From assembly GCA_021325335.1 (NCBI GenBank), contig JAJPHJ010000067.1, positions 1-64,000 of the forward strand: a stretch of 64,000 nt of DNA, written 5' to 3'. The stretch comes from Pseudomonadota bacterium (GTDB lineage: Bacteria; Vulcanimicrobiota; Vulcanimicrobiia; Eremiobacterales; Eremiobacteraceae). The notes under the pieces were generated by a model, which worked only from the letters and a program-made list of their open reading frames with translations, did not search any database and was not told the DNA's origin. Position numbers and translations under genes: made by a program. How positions within the stretch are numbered: position 1 is the first letter of the stretch; each line of letters starts with the position of its first letter. Of the stretch, positions 19,098 through 28,308 are shown piece after piece.

Positions 19098-19121
19098 TTG
19101 GTGACCATTTTGGTGACCAAG
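19098..19121 (+). repeat. terminal repeat, candidate integrase arm site (right)
   Basis: TTGGTGACCATTTTGGTGACCAAG; 22/24 match to 7333-7356. Confidence 0.65.
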
Positions 19122-19200
19122 CAGAACCTATCGAGCGCGACAGGCACAAACTTAGCCCTATAAAACCTAGTGTGTCAGACGATATCCGCCGACCTTTACG

Positions 19201-19245
19201 CCCTTACAAGGAGCGGGTCACGGGTTCGAGCCCTGCTTCGCCCAC
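19201..19245 (+). repeat. attR-side direct repeat (tRNA-Val 3' half remnant)
   Basis: 42/45 identical to 7218-7262. Confidence 0.85.
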
Positions 19246-19249
19246 CGCC

Positions 19250-19282
19250 AAAAAGTTTGACGCCGCAAGTTATTGCGGCGTC
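19250..19282 (-). terminator. intrinsic terminator for the minus-strand lipoprotein gene
   Basis: GACGCCGCAA-gtta-TTGCGGCGTC hairpin followed on the minus strand by AAACTTTTT. Confidence 0.75.
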
Positions 19283-19311
19283 ATCCTTCCCGAAGCTACT
19301 GAGGAATGGCC

Positions 19312-20865
19312 CTACGGCTGGAACGCCAAGCCTATCGGCGTAACCAGCCCAGTATTGCTTCCGCTGACTGTTCGTAGGGGTGCCTGATTGCCGCTCGCGC
19401 CTTTGGCGTAGACGGTGATCGTGTTGGCGCCAGAGTTCGCAACGTAGAGTTTGCCCGTCGCGTCAAAGGCAACCGTGGTGGGTCCTTGGAGTTGGGTGCT
19501 AGGTCCCCCGAGCGTACGCACCGGTGCCACGTTACCACTCGCGCCAGGGGAATACACGGTGATGGTGTTCAGCGCTGCGTTGCACACGTAGATGAAGCCA
19601 GACCCGTCTATGACGACGCACTCCGGGTCTGAGATGCCGGTGTTCGACCCTCCCAAAACCGAGCTCGGCGCCACGTTTCCAGAACTTCCACCAGCGAAAG
19701 TCAAAATAGACGCCGTGCCGGAGTTGGAGACAAGCAGATTGCCTGAGGAGTCGAATGTAAGCGCGGTGGGTCCAAAGAGGGTGGTGTTGGATCCTTCGAT
19801 CGTGACGATCGGCGCAACGTTACCCGAAGCGCCCGGCGCGAAAGCCAGGATTGCCTGCGCACCGGTAGAGTTAAAACAGGCGCCGCAATTTGCTGCGTAC
19901 AGTGTGCCTGACTTGTCAAAGTCCAATCCGTCGACGCCTGTGAGCCCGGTGTTCGAGCCCGTGATAGTGCGTGCCGGGGAGGCGTTTCCGTTCGCACTCG
20001 GGCCGTAGATGGTAATCGAATGCGCCTCGGACGCGCCGGGAGCGTTCGCAACGTACAGATTTCCTGAACTGTCCGTGATAATTCTTCGGGGGAAGCCGAG
20101 ACCTGTGTTCGAGCCGGCAATCGATCGAGACGGCGTCACGTTTCCGCTCGCGCTCAACGGGTATGCGGTCAGCGCGTTCGAGTTTGCGTCGGTGACGAAG
20201 TACAGCATCGTTGGGCTCGGCCTGGGAGACGGCGACGGCGAGGGAGACGGCGAGGGAGACGGCGCGGGGGATGGGCTTCCCCCGGTGCACGTGTAGGGCA
20301 TGGCGTAGTAGGTGACGTTCGCAGTCATCTCGATGGACGTGCTGCTTGGCGAAAAGGTCACTTTATTGCCCGTCAGCGTCAAGTCGCCCACATGCTTCCA
20401 GCCCGCTGCCGGATCGTAGTAGCCCATTTTCACCGGCAAGCTGGTATACGTGTAACCTTTCGGCAGCGTCAGGGCGAAGCCGGGGATGCCTTGCAAGTTC
20501 ACGGTTTTCGACGACGTCAGCGTGAAGAAAAGAAACGGTTGCGCGACGTGCATGTCGGGGTTGAGCGGGGGCATGTTCGCGGGAGCGGAGCTGGAGATTT
20601 CCAGGTTCAAACTCGTCCCGGCCGGCGCGTTGTTCGCGGTGAGCGTGATGCTTTCGGCAAAACGCGCGACAGCGGGTAATGCCACGGCAGATCCGGCGGA
20701 GCTAAACGGGACCGCCGCCTTCGCAAAAGTAGCAGGGCCAGAGGGTGCAGGCCCGCTGCCTGTATTTGAGACGCTTCCGCCGGTACAAGCGCCAAGCGCC
20801 AGAATCCCAAAAACTATAGCTGCAGCTGCTTCGAGCTTCAGCGCGTTTTTTCGGAGAAACAACAT
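19312..20865 (-). CDS. lipoprotein with NHL/beta-propeller repeats
   Basis: lipobox LGAC; repeated GSNTGL..P.gla.D.sGnLYVaN.g.n.I.vya.gasGN.aP..ti. Confidence 0.85.
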   Translation of the reverse strand: MLFLRKNALKLEAAAAIVFGILALGACTGGSVSNTGSGPAPSGPATFAKAAVPFSSAGSAVALPAVARFAESITLTANNAPAGTSLNLEISSSAPANMPPLNPDMHVAQPFLFFTLTSSKTVNLQGIPGFALTLPKGYTYTSLPVKMGYYDPAAGWKHVGDLTLTGNKVTFSPSSTSIEMTANVTYYAMPYTCTGGSPSPAPSPSPSPSPSPSPRPSPTMLYFVTDANSNALTAYPLSASGNVTPSRSIAGSNTGLGFPRRIITDSSGNLYVANAPGASEAHSITIYGPSANGNASPARTITGSNTGLTGVDGLDFDKSGTLYAANCGACFNSTGAQAILAFAPGASGNVAPIVTIEGSNTTLFGPTALTFDSSGNLLVSNSGTASILTFAGGSSGNVAPSSVLGGSNTGISDPECVVIDGSGFIYVCNAALNTITVYSPGASGNVAPVRTLGGPSTQLQGPTTVAFDATGKLYVANSGANTITVYAKGASGNQAPLRTVSGSNTGLVTPIGLAFQP

Positions 20866-20905
20866 GAACAGCTCCTCATCATAATAGCTGGAGGTAAAGC
20901 GGGTC

Positions 20906-20925
20906 GCCCGGTTTGTAAACCGGGC
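20906..20925. promoter_or_regulatory. near-perfect palindrome upstream of the NHL lipoprotein
   Basis: GCCCGGTTT-gt-AAACCGGGC, 40 bp upstream of the minus-strand start. Confidence 0.4.
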
Positions 20926-21081
20926 ACCCTCGTATCACACCATATAAAGCGTCTCGCGGAAAGCCCTAAACTGGTTTTGAATCGAAAGGCCCAAAGAACG
21001 CTCGGGTTTTATGCACAGACACTAGCTATTCGCCGCTAGCTTGGCTGTTTCAACCCTGGGTCGGGGTCGCTATTCGGGCGC

Positions 21082-21636
21082 CTAGTTGACGACCAATGAA
21101 ATACTTGCCGTGTGGGTCACGCCGTAGCAGCATCCGCCGGAAACGTCCTTCGCAGTTATGGTGATCGTATAAGTCGTTTTCAGCGTTGCGCCGCTTGTCG
21201 AGAAGGTGACGGCTACGCCCGCTTTGGCGTTTGCTCCGAGCGGGATGTCATAGCGCGTTTGGTGCGGTCTGGGTCCGCTTCCATTGTCTGCGGGAGATAT
21301 GCTCGTGGTGCCGACGTTAATGCTCCCTGCAAGGCCGCATTCGCTTGTCAATCCTATCTGGTAAACTTTGGAGGACCCAGCTTGGATCGTCGCGCTCGAT
21401 GGGTCCACCGCAAGAACGAAATCGGGCTTGCATTGCGCGATGCTTTGTTGGAGAGGCGCGCGCGCCGTTACCACGCCCATCTGGCCGCTCGAAGCACAAG
21501 CAGCAAAAGCCATAAACGATGTTGATACGAGGGCGACATAGAGCGATCTGCGGAAAATTGGCACTATGGTATCCTCCGAAAGACGGTAACGCACACTCGA
21601 CGCTATACTTGAATGCTGAAGAACCTGTGAAAACAC
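21082..21636 (-). CDS. putative secreted lipoprotein
   Basis: MAFAACASSGQ lipobox-like; start may be internal. Confidence 0.55.
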   Translation of the reverse strand: MFSQVLQHSSIASSVRYRLSEDTIVPIFRRSLYVALVSTSFMAFAACASSGQMGVVTARAPLQQSIAQCKPDFVLAVDPSSATIQAGSSKVYQIGLTSECGLAGSINVGTTSISPADNGSGPRPHQTRYDIPLGANAKAGVAVTFSTSGATLKTTYTITITAKDVSGGCCYGVTHTASISLVVN

Positions 21637-21939
21637 GAATTCGCTGTCCGCGTCGCGCAGTGAATGTTAAGCGTGTCGTAAGCACCCGCCCCGGGCCACG
21701 GCGTCGAGTCCCCAGGATCGGAAATGGAAACGTCACCGTAACCGCATGTTTTCTTCTGGTGGAACCCCGCGCCCGCAACAAGCTCGCGTGAGTTCAAGGA
21801 GAGGGTCAGGCGCTTGCGAGGTTAACCATCGTTCCTGAGCGCTTTCGGGGCACGGTTTCGAGCCGTGGCGGGGTGGACGTTTTTTGGACACCGGCAGCGG
21901 TGCGATTGGCTCTCAGATGCTGATTTGAGGTGACAGTCC

Positions 21940-23907
21940 ATGTCGAGCCTTTATCGCCTGACGATCATTGCGTGTGTGTGTGTCGCTGCGTTCGTACCAA
22001 GCGCCGTTTACTCCATCGGCTTGCCACCGCTGCCGGTTCCGCCCGTACCGCAAGTGCCCAAGCTTCCGAGTCTGCCTATTCCTGATGTGACGCAGTTGCT
22101 AAACGGCGAGGCGATAACGACCAGCCTCTCGGACGCAGTGACGGGGATACCGTTCTTGAATGACTACAGGCCCGGACTTGCCAGAGATCTGAGCTCAATG
22201 CCGCAGAACTCGAGAGGCGAATTCGACCTCGTATCAGGCTCCTATTGGTACAATGGACGTTCGTATTGCTTGCACGCGGGAAAGCACGCACCCACGTCGG
22301 GCAGTTCGTACCTCTATGCGCCTCTCAAGGGTCCCAGGGCGCCGATTATCGAGGACATTCTGCGCAACTCGGCTTCGCATCTCGAGATCACACAGCCGAC
22401 AGTCCAACAGATCATATGGGCCATTCTCGCCCGGGCCAGAGTCAGTGACATGCAGCCTGACTTGCAAGCCGCAGCGGCTAAGCTTCTCAGTCCCGCCGAA
22501 TTATTGGAGCTGAACACGAACGCGGTGGCATTCGTCCCCGCAGATAAGTTCAACGCCGTGCTTTCCAAGGTGCCCGATCCACTGAAGCCGGTCCTTGACG
22601 CAGAAAATTCCTTGCGCGGCATGTTGACCTCGAACGCGACCTACCAAGACATGGAGCGAGTCGCCGTTCTGCCGAGCCTTCCGGAGCCCGGCAGTCAAAC
22701 ACAGGCTCTTGCTCAGGTACGCTGGTCGTACGATCCGCACGGTTTCTTCCTGTGGTTCATCCCGTACGGCTACTCGTGGACGACGACATACCTCGACGTC
22801 CCAGGCGCGGTCACGGATCGGACGGACCAACTGGGGCGCGTCACAACATTGCAAGATACCAAGGGCGATAGTTTGGCCGTCACGTACGCCGGCCCGGGCT
22901 TAGCGGTAGACGGCGATTCACAGACGCAATTTTATCATATCGCCTCCCTACGATTTATCTGGCAAGACGGCGACGTTCACAAACCAACGCACCACGACGA
23001 AACATGGTCAGCAGACCAGCTCGTCATGGTTGGCGTGCCAAATGGTAACGGCAAGATCTCTGCAGCCGGGGCACAAGCCCAGTACGACGCGGCAAGCGGA
23101 TTGCGCAGCCAGTTCTCCGGCCTGCTGCGACAGATCCACGGTCAGGACAACGCGCTTTCGGAACTGATGGCCTTGGCTGAGTTTCGAAGTGCGCTCAAGG
23201 CCGTTGCAACGGCTAAGTCCAGCCGTACGGAAGCAGGGCAGCTGGCCACGACTTTCCCGGTCAATGCGTGGGAATCGGCGCTGGCGCGTTCCACCGGTGG
23301 CAGGGTGGCTGCCGACGTCCGCGCGGGCGTGGATGCGCCATTTAACCCCTCGAACAACACCGGGGTTCCACAGAATAGTGGCGCTCAGCGTTTGGCGCAA
23401 TCACCGAACCCCGCTGGCGGAGGCTCGCGCCAAGGTTCGGGTTCGAATGGAGGCGCAGCCGGCCAAGGCGGCAAGCCCGGGGGCAAAGGCAAGCCCCCAG
23501 GCAACGGCAAGCCCCCTGGTCCCCAGAATCAGCCACCCGGCCAAGGTTCACCCCCGGGTCCAGGCTCGCCCCAGGGGTCGGGGAGTCCTTGGCAGCAGCT
23601 CATTCAACAAGGGCTTCAGGGAGCGGGTTGGCCCACTTCAGGTCCCAACGGGATCAACTATAGCGTGGTGACCGCGGGGAATAACGCCGCCGATTTAACG
23701 TGGGAGTACAACGGATCAACTTACCAGATCGATGGCCATACATATCCAATATACGGGCCGAACGGATTCGTAGAAGGCTGGGCGACGACCGTAGGCCTTA
23801 ACCAGGGATCCAATCTGACCGGCGATGGCCACGGAGTTGGAGGCAATCCTGCTTCGTCAATAACCGATGCGCTGCAACAGTTGAGGGGTTGCTGTCCTGC
23901 GCCTTAG
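21940..23907 (+). CDS. secreted protein with Gly/Pro-rich low-complexity linker
   Basis: signal peptide; GGKPGGKGKPPGNGKPPGPQNQPPGQGSPPGPGSPQGSGSP segment. Confidence 0.75.
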   Translation: MSSLYRLTIIACVCVAAFVPSAVYSIGLPPLPVPPVPQVPKLPSLPIPDVTQLLNGEAITTSLSDAVTGIPFLNDYRPGLARDLSSMPQNSRGEFDLVSGSYWYNGRSYCLHAGKHAPTSGSSYLYAPLKGPRAPIIEDILRNSASHLEITQPTVQQIIWAILARARVSDMQPDLQAAAAKLLSPAELLELNTNAVAFVPADKFNAVLSKVPDPLKPVLDAENSLRGMLTSNATYQDMERVAVLPSLPEPGSQTQALAQVRWSYDPHGFFLWFIPYGYSWTTTYLDVPGAVTDRTDQLGRVTTLQDTKGDSLAVTYAGPGLAVDGDSQTQFYHIASLRFIWQDGDVHKPTHHDETWSADQLVMVGVPNGNGKISAAGAQAQYDAASGLRSQFSGLLRQIHGQDNALSELMALAEFRSALKAVATAKSSRTEAGQLATTFPVNAWESALARSTGGRVAADVRAGVDAPFNPSNNTGVPQNSGAQRLAQSPNPAGGGSRQGSGSNGGAAGQGGKPGGKGKPPGNGKPPGPQNQPPGQGSPPGPGSPQGSGSPWQQLIQQGLQGAGWPTSGPNGINYSVVTAGNNAADLTWEYNGSTYQIDGHTYPIYGPNGFVEGWATTVGLNQGSNLTGDGHGVGGNPASSITDALQQLRGCCPAP

Positions 23908-23953
23908 GCGGCGATTGAAATCGCTGGAACGTGCAACCGTAAGGAGAGATATC

Positions 23954-25003
23954 ATGCGAGTGCACTCATTTCAACTATTTATCTTGCTAGGACTCGCCAC
24001 GTGTTGTATTTATTTGACGCGCTCGGTCGGGCTGGCCGATGCCAATAGTCGCGAAGGCTGCATGAATCAGTGGTTGTTCAATGGGGTATGGCGCGTCAAA
24101 GTGACCGACGTCGAGCCGGTCATGAACGGCAGCCAACAACAGGGCTGGCAAGTCACCGAGGTTTGGCGCAATGGGACTTCCCGCGAACTGAGTCCAGCAG
24201 ATTCAGTCCTCAAAGACCAGACGTTGGAGCTTGGGAGCGGCTCTATCGCGGCGAGCCAAACCACCGGCGGCACCCTCTCGCTGCAAACCGTTACGAATAA
24301 CAATATGGCGCCGTCCGGCCAGCTCACCTACAAGCAAGTCTTCCTGGCAAGCAACCTCAATGCGGATCCATCCAACAAACCAAAAGGCCTGCAGATCACC
24401 TTCAACGGCACTCAGCTGGCGCAAGAAACGTCGAAGCCCCAGTTCACGTCATCAAAGTACAATTTCCACTTCAATCTTGGTTGCACGGCGACCGGAGCGG
24501 CAGCGAACGCCGAGGGCGGCTCCAGCCAAGTTGCGGCGAACGAAGGTTGCTTGAATCAATGGATGTCCAACAGCATGTGGAGGATGCGGGTGACTGCATT
24601 TACGCCATATCCGCCAGACGCACAACCGCAAGACCAGACTGGATGGAACATCACGCAGACCTGGGTTAACACGACGTCTCGCAAGGTGCAGCCCGGCAAC
24701 TTGTACGGTGGACCAACCGTGCCAGGAAACGTCATGGACGAGTTTATCGCGACCCAGAGCGGAAACAACGTTTCATCCGCGAGCGTGGCGGGCGGACTAA
24801 GCATGAGTTTCCGGCTCCATGTCTTCCAACCACAGGAATCATACACGCTCACCCAGCTCTTTTTAGGTGGCGGATTGAATGGTAACGACAAGCCGGTGCG
24901 CGTGCTTGTCCTTTTCGACACGGCGACGCAAAACAAGATTCCGAACGTGCCGCACTATCATTTGCCCGCGAACTTCAGAATCGATCTGACCTGCACAAAA
25001 TGA
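23954..25003 (+). CDS. secreted protein with internal domain duplication
   Basis: signal peptide; EGCMNQWLFNGVWRVKVTDVEP... and EGCLNQWMSNSMWRMRVTAFTP... repeats; track ORF begins 23915. Confidence 0.75.
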   Translation: MRVHSFQLFILLGLATCCIYLTRSVGLADANSREGCMNQWLFNGVWRVKVTDVEPVMNGSQQQGWQVTEVWRNGTSRELSPADSVLKDQTLELGSGSIAASQTTGGTLSLQTVTNNNMAPSGQLTYKQVFLASNLNADPSNKPKGLQITFNGTQLAQETSKPQFTSSKYNFHFNLGCTATGAAANAEGGSSQVAANEGCLNQWMSNSMWRMRVTAFTPYPPDAQPQDQTGWNITQTWVNTTSRKVQPGNLYGGPTVPGNVMDEFIATQSGNNVSSASVAGGLSMSFRLHVFQPQESYTLTQLFLGGGLNGNDKPVRVLVLFDTATQNKIPNVPHYHLPANFRIDLTCTK

Positions 25004-25024
25004 GGAAGACTCTGATCCTTCGCG

Positions 25025-25720
25025 TCAAAATCGAGCAGAATCGAGAGAGAGAAATTTGTCTTGAATCACCAAGCGCGGCTTGTTTTTGGGATATACCCCG
25101 TCGGGATGTTTCGCTTGCCATTGACGCGCTAGAACGACGAGGTATTCAAAGTTCTCCCAAATGCCGGGACCCTGGTCCCGCCGGGAAATTGCCACGACGT
25201 CCTCCACGATCTCCCACGCCCTGAGGAGACGATACGAATAGACGTCCAGGAACGTGTCAGCCGGGATCAACCCGTGCTTCACGAGACTTCCAACCCAATC
25301 GTACGAATTACCGAGATTGAGCCACGGATTATCCGTGCGATCCATCGTTCCGTGTTGAACGTCGAGTCGATATTGCTGGTCCAATAGCTTCGTCTTGAGC
25401 ATCTCACGGGCCGCATCGACCCAAGCATTGAAATTGGAGTCTTCAACACGTGCAAGGACCGTCAGCAGTCCGGTGAGTTGATTCTGCGCCCGCAGGTGGC
25501 GCAGTTGAATCACTGCCGCTATCGCGGTGGCGGCGATTACGAGAAAGGTTCCAACTGCTGCAGCGGTGCTTAAGGTCTCCTGTGACATGCATAACCTCCC
25601 GGGAGGACGCAAACGACGAATTGGGTCACTACGCAAATCGTTGCTTGCCGTCCCCAACGCAACCTCTCTCGGGGAAAAAGCGGAATGATTGTTTGCTATT
25701 GCCATAAAGATAGGGTACAA
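25025..25720 (-). CDS. DUF4760-like protein
   Basis: TM AAAVGTFLVIAATAIAAVIQLRHL..., NLGNSYDWVGSLVKHGLIPADTFLDVYSYRLLRAWE; same layout as 6619..7134. Confidence 0.6.
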   Translation of the reverse strand: MYPIFMAIANNHSAFSPREVALGTASNDLRSDPIRRLRPPGRLCMSQETLSTAAAVGTFLVIAATAIAAVIQLRHLRAQNQLTGLLTVLARVEDSNFNAWVDAAREMLKTKLLDQQYRLDVQHGTMDRTDNPWLNLGNSYDWVGSLVKHGLIPADTFLDVYSYRLLRAWEIVEDVVAISRRDQGPGIWENFEYLVVLARQWQAKHPDGVYPKNKPRLVIQDKFLSLDSARF

Positions 25721-25876
25721 TAAGCGTAGTTTCGGTCTGTGGTTTGGCCTTATAACCCACCACGGCGGTCAACAATAGGTAGTCTCTCATCTCCTCTTCG
25801 CGGTCGTCGTAGTCCCATTCCTGAAACGCTTCAAACGACAGCGAGTGTCGCCATGCGACACGAGCGAGGAGAAAAC

Positions 25877-26188
25877 ATGATATCCACTGATAGAACCCTG
25901 ACGTGCCGCGACTGCAGCAGACAGTTCACGTTCACGGCTTCGGAACAAGACTTCTACGCCCAAAAAGGCTTCACGCAAGATCCGGGGCGCTGCCCCGAAT
26001 GCCGTGAAGCACGCAAGGCCCAACGCAATGCGGGTGGTGGGGGAAACTACGGTTCGAGCGATCGCCCGAAACGCGAGATGTTCACCGCGACGTGCAGCGA
26101 ATGCGGCGGCGTGGCCGAGCTTCCGTTCAATCCAAGCGGCGACCGGCCGGTGTACTGCCGCGATTGCTTCGCAAGAAAACGGGCATAA
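25877..26188 (+). CDS. zinc-ribbon protein (four CxxC pairs)
   Basis: LTCRDCSRQFTFTASEQDFYAQKGFTQDPGRCPECR...FTATCSECGGVAELPF...PVYCRDCFARKRA; GAGGAG upstream. Confidence 0.85.
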   Translation: MISTDRTLTCRDCSRQFTFTASEQDFYAQKGFTQDPGRCPECREARKAQRNAGGGGNYGSSDRPKREMFTATCSECGGVAELPFNPSGDRPVYCRDCFARKRA

Positions 26189-26208
26189 AAACCAACCCCG
26201 ACCAAATG

Positions 26209-26241
26209 CCGGATGTCGTCATGACATCCGGTTTTGTTTTT
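26209..26241 (+). terminator. rho-independent terminator
   Basis: CCGGATGTC-gtcat-GACATCCGG then TTTTGTTTTT. Confidence 0.9.
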
Positions 26242-26258
26242 GAGTCGAAGCAACGTCG

Positions 26259-26855
26259 CTAGTCACATGCGGCCTGCGCGCGTACGTTGTCGATAACCGG
26301 ACCGAAATATCCGTTCTCGGTGTCGAGGCTCGTGAAAGCAAGCGTCGTTGATGCGGCCTTCGCGACGAAGCTCCACGTCTTGGGCTGCCAGCCCATGCGT
26401 CCGTAGGGTTTGTCCTTCAGATCGTACTGGAAGTCTGCGGTCTGCGATGCGGCCGAGATCTGCATCCGCTTGACGGCCGGTGCACCGTAGCCATTTGCCG
26501 CCAAATCGAAAGACACGACATACGTCTTGCCCGCGGTCGTGTCGAACGTCTGGCTGATGGCGCCGAAGCTCACGCCATCGAGATCGATGCTGTTGTGACC
26601 ATCCGATGCTGGCCAGAGTCCTCCCACGAGGTCGACCGAACCCTTGGTCACCGCCCACGCTCCCAACGTCGTGGAACCTGCAGGTAGGTCGAGGTAGGAA
26701 CCTGGGTAGGGTCCGTCTTCAAAACTTGGATTGACGAGCAGATTCTTGCCGCAAGCAGACGGTGCGGGACTCCCAAGGGCGGGTTTGATCTGGACTACGG
26801 TGGCGAGCACAACAGCAACGAAGCAGATGACGAAACCGATCAGCGATTTGCGCAT
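26259..26855 (-). CDS. secreted DUF642/choice-of-anchor-C-type protein
   Basis: NLLVNPSFEDGPYPGSYLDLPAGSTTLGAWAVTKGSVDLVGGLWPASDGHNSIDLDG. Confidence 0.8.
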   Translation of the reverse strand: MRKSLIGFVICFVAVVLATVVQIKPALGSPAPSACGKNLLVNPSFEDGPYPGSYLDLPAGSTTLGAWAVTKGSVDLVGGLWPASDGHNSIDLDGVSFGAISQTFDTTAGKTYVVSFDLAANGYGAPAVKRMQISAASQTADFQYDLKDKPYGRMGWQPKTWSFVAKAASTTLAFTSLDTENGYFGPVIDNVRAQAACD

Positions 26856-27004
26856 GGCGTCCCCCCGCCCAGCTGTACGCGCTTAGATATGGATGTCCTT
26901 GCCCGTGGCGCCGCGAACGCCCCAAACGACCTGATTTACTTGAGCGGTGTCGGGTATAAGAACATCAAGCCCGGCATCCTGCGTAATGTAAGAAAGGCAG
27001 TGCT

Positions 27005-28207
27005 TTGCCGGGCACATCTATTAGAGCCCTGTCGGGCATGCACGTATGCGCCGTCGCGTTCGTGCTCGCTTGGGCTCTTTACGCTTCAGCCGCGCTCGGA
27101 GCGGAAAAGGCCGTTTCCGCGGCAAGCCCGAGCGTTCGATCCGCGATCGTCGCGGTGGTCGAAAGAGATCGCAAGCTGTATGGCGGCCGCATGCCTCTTC
27201 CCGCAGTTCTGATCGGCGTTTGGCAAGACGGCGGTGCGAGTTTTGTGCGACCCTTCGGCTATTCCGATTTAGCCACGAAGCGCGCCTTGACGACGCTCGA
27301 TCATTTCCGCATCGGCAGCAATACGAAGACGTTCGTGGTGAGCGTCATTTTGCAATTGGTCCAGGAGAAGAAGCTCAGCCTCGAAGACCCGATCAGCCGC
27401 TTCCAGCTCGGCATTCCCATACCCAATGCCGACAAAATCACCGTGCGCGAGCTGTGCAACATGCGTAGCGGTCTCTTCGAGGCCTACAATACGCCGCAAT
27501 TCGCGAAACTGAACATGAAGGTGCCCAAGAATTTTCAACCGCGCATGCTCGTCGCTTGGGCGGCCCAGCAGAGACCGTATTTTTCGCCAGGCGCAGGCTA
27601 CCACTACAGCAACACCAATTATATTGTGCTCGGTCTCATCATCGAGAAGGTCACGAATGACAGCGTCGGAGATCAGATCCGCAAGCGGTTCCTAGGACCG
27701 CTGCGACTGACGCAGACGAGCTATCCGCAAACGCAAGCCATGCCGGAGCCGTGGGCGCATGGTTATGGGCTCGATCCGCAGCGCAACTGGGAGGACGTCA
27801 GCAATACGATTCCCGTCCAGTTCATGGGAGCGGCCGGCGAGATGATTTCGGACATGACGGACATCAAGCGCTGGATCAAGCTGTATGCGACCGGTAAAGC
27901 CGGCGGCCCTGCGGGGTATCGACCGCAGACGGAGTGCATTCCCTTTCTCGGCAACACCTCATTCGGTCTCGGCATCAACTGCAGCGCCGGATGGTACGGC
28001 TACACCGGCGCGCTTCCCGGTTACAACACAGCGGATTATTACTTCCCCGCGCGCGGCATCACCATCGTCGCGTGGATCACGTACCAGGCCGAAAAACCCC
28101 CCGAGGGCGTTGCAAGCGTCATCTTCCGCGACATCGCGCGCATCATGACGCCGGACAGAGTTCCCATGGTGTATACGAGCGAGCAATTGCGCCGTTCGGG
28201 CCTCTGA
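27005..28207 (+). CDS. class C-type serine hydrolase (beta-lactamase/D,D-peptidase family)
   Basis: RIGSNTKTFVV (SxTK-type), YHYSNTNYIVLGLIIEKVT (YxN). Confidence 0.85.
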   Translation: MPGTSIRALSGMHVCAVAFVLAWALYASAALGAEKAVSAASPSVRSAIVAVVERDRKLYGGRMPLPAVLIGVWQDGGASFVRPFGYSDLATKRALTTLDHFRIGSNTKTFVVSVILQLVQEKKLSLEDPISRFQLGIPIPNADKITVRELCNMRSGLFEAYNTPQFAKLNMKVPKNFQPRMLVAWAAQQRPYFSPGAGYHYSNTNYIVLGLIIEKVTNDSVGDQIRKRFLGPLRLTQTSYPQTQAMPEPWAHGYGLDPQRNWEDVSNTIPVQFMGAAGEMISDMTDIKRWIKLYATGKAGGPAGYRPQTECIPFLGNTSFGLGINCSAGWYGYTGALPGYNTADYYFPARGITIVAWITYQAEKPPEGVASVIFRDIARIMTPDRVPMVYTSEQLRRSGL

Positions 28208-28308
28208 TCGCACAACCAAGCGTCACCGCGCTGTTTGAGAGGGTCAAGGGTGGGAATGCTATGACCTATTGACCCCATGAGGGTCCTTGCCAACAGAAAG
28301 CGGATAGC

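Larger units (their letters stand above)
7189..19245. mobile_element. tRNA-Val-integrated genetic element (~12 kb), satellite/IME-like
   Basis: intact tRNA-Val at left, 42/45 copy of its 3' half at 19201-19245, tyrosine integrase next to attL, Xis, replication genes; matching 24-bp repeats just inside both ends. Confidence 0.9.

Noticed and set aside
7189-19245. Classifying the element as a complete prophage
   Set aside because: No terminase, portal, capsid, tail or lysis gene could be recognised; only the 829-aa LPD38-like protein is phage-structural in character.
7189-19245. Classifying the element as an ICE
   Set aside because: No relaxase, coupling protein or T4SS component recognised.
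19312-20865. DNA tandem repeat / satellite in the NHL lipoprotein
   Set aside because: Repeats follow codon frame and propeller blades; no exact DNA-level tandem array apart from the short (ggcgacggcgag) linker tract near 20226-20265.
27005-28207. Calling 27005..28207 an AmpC beta-lactamase
   Set aside because: Serine-hydrolase motifs are shared with esterases and D,D-peptidases; substrate cannot be inferred.
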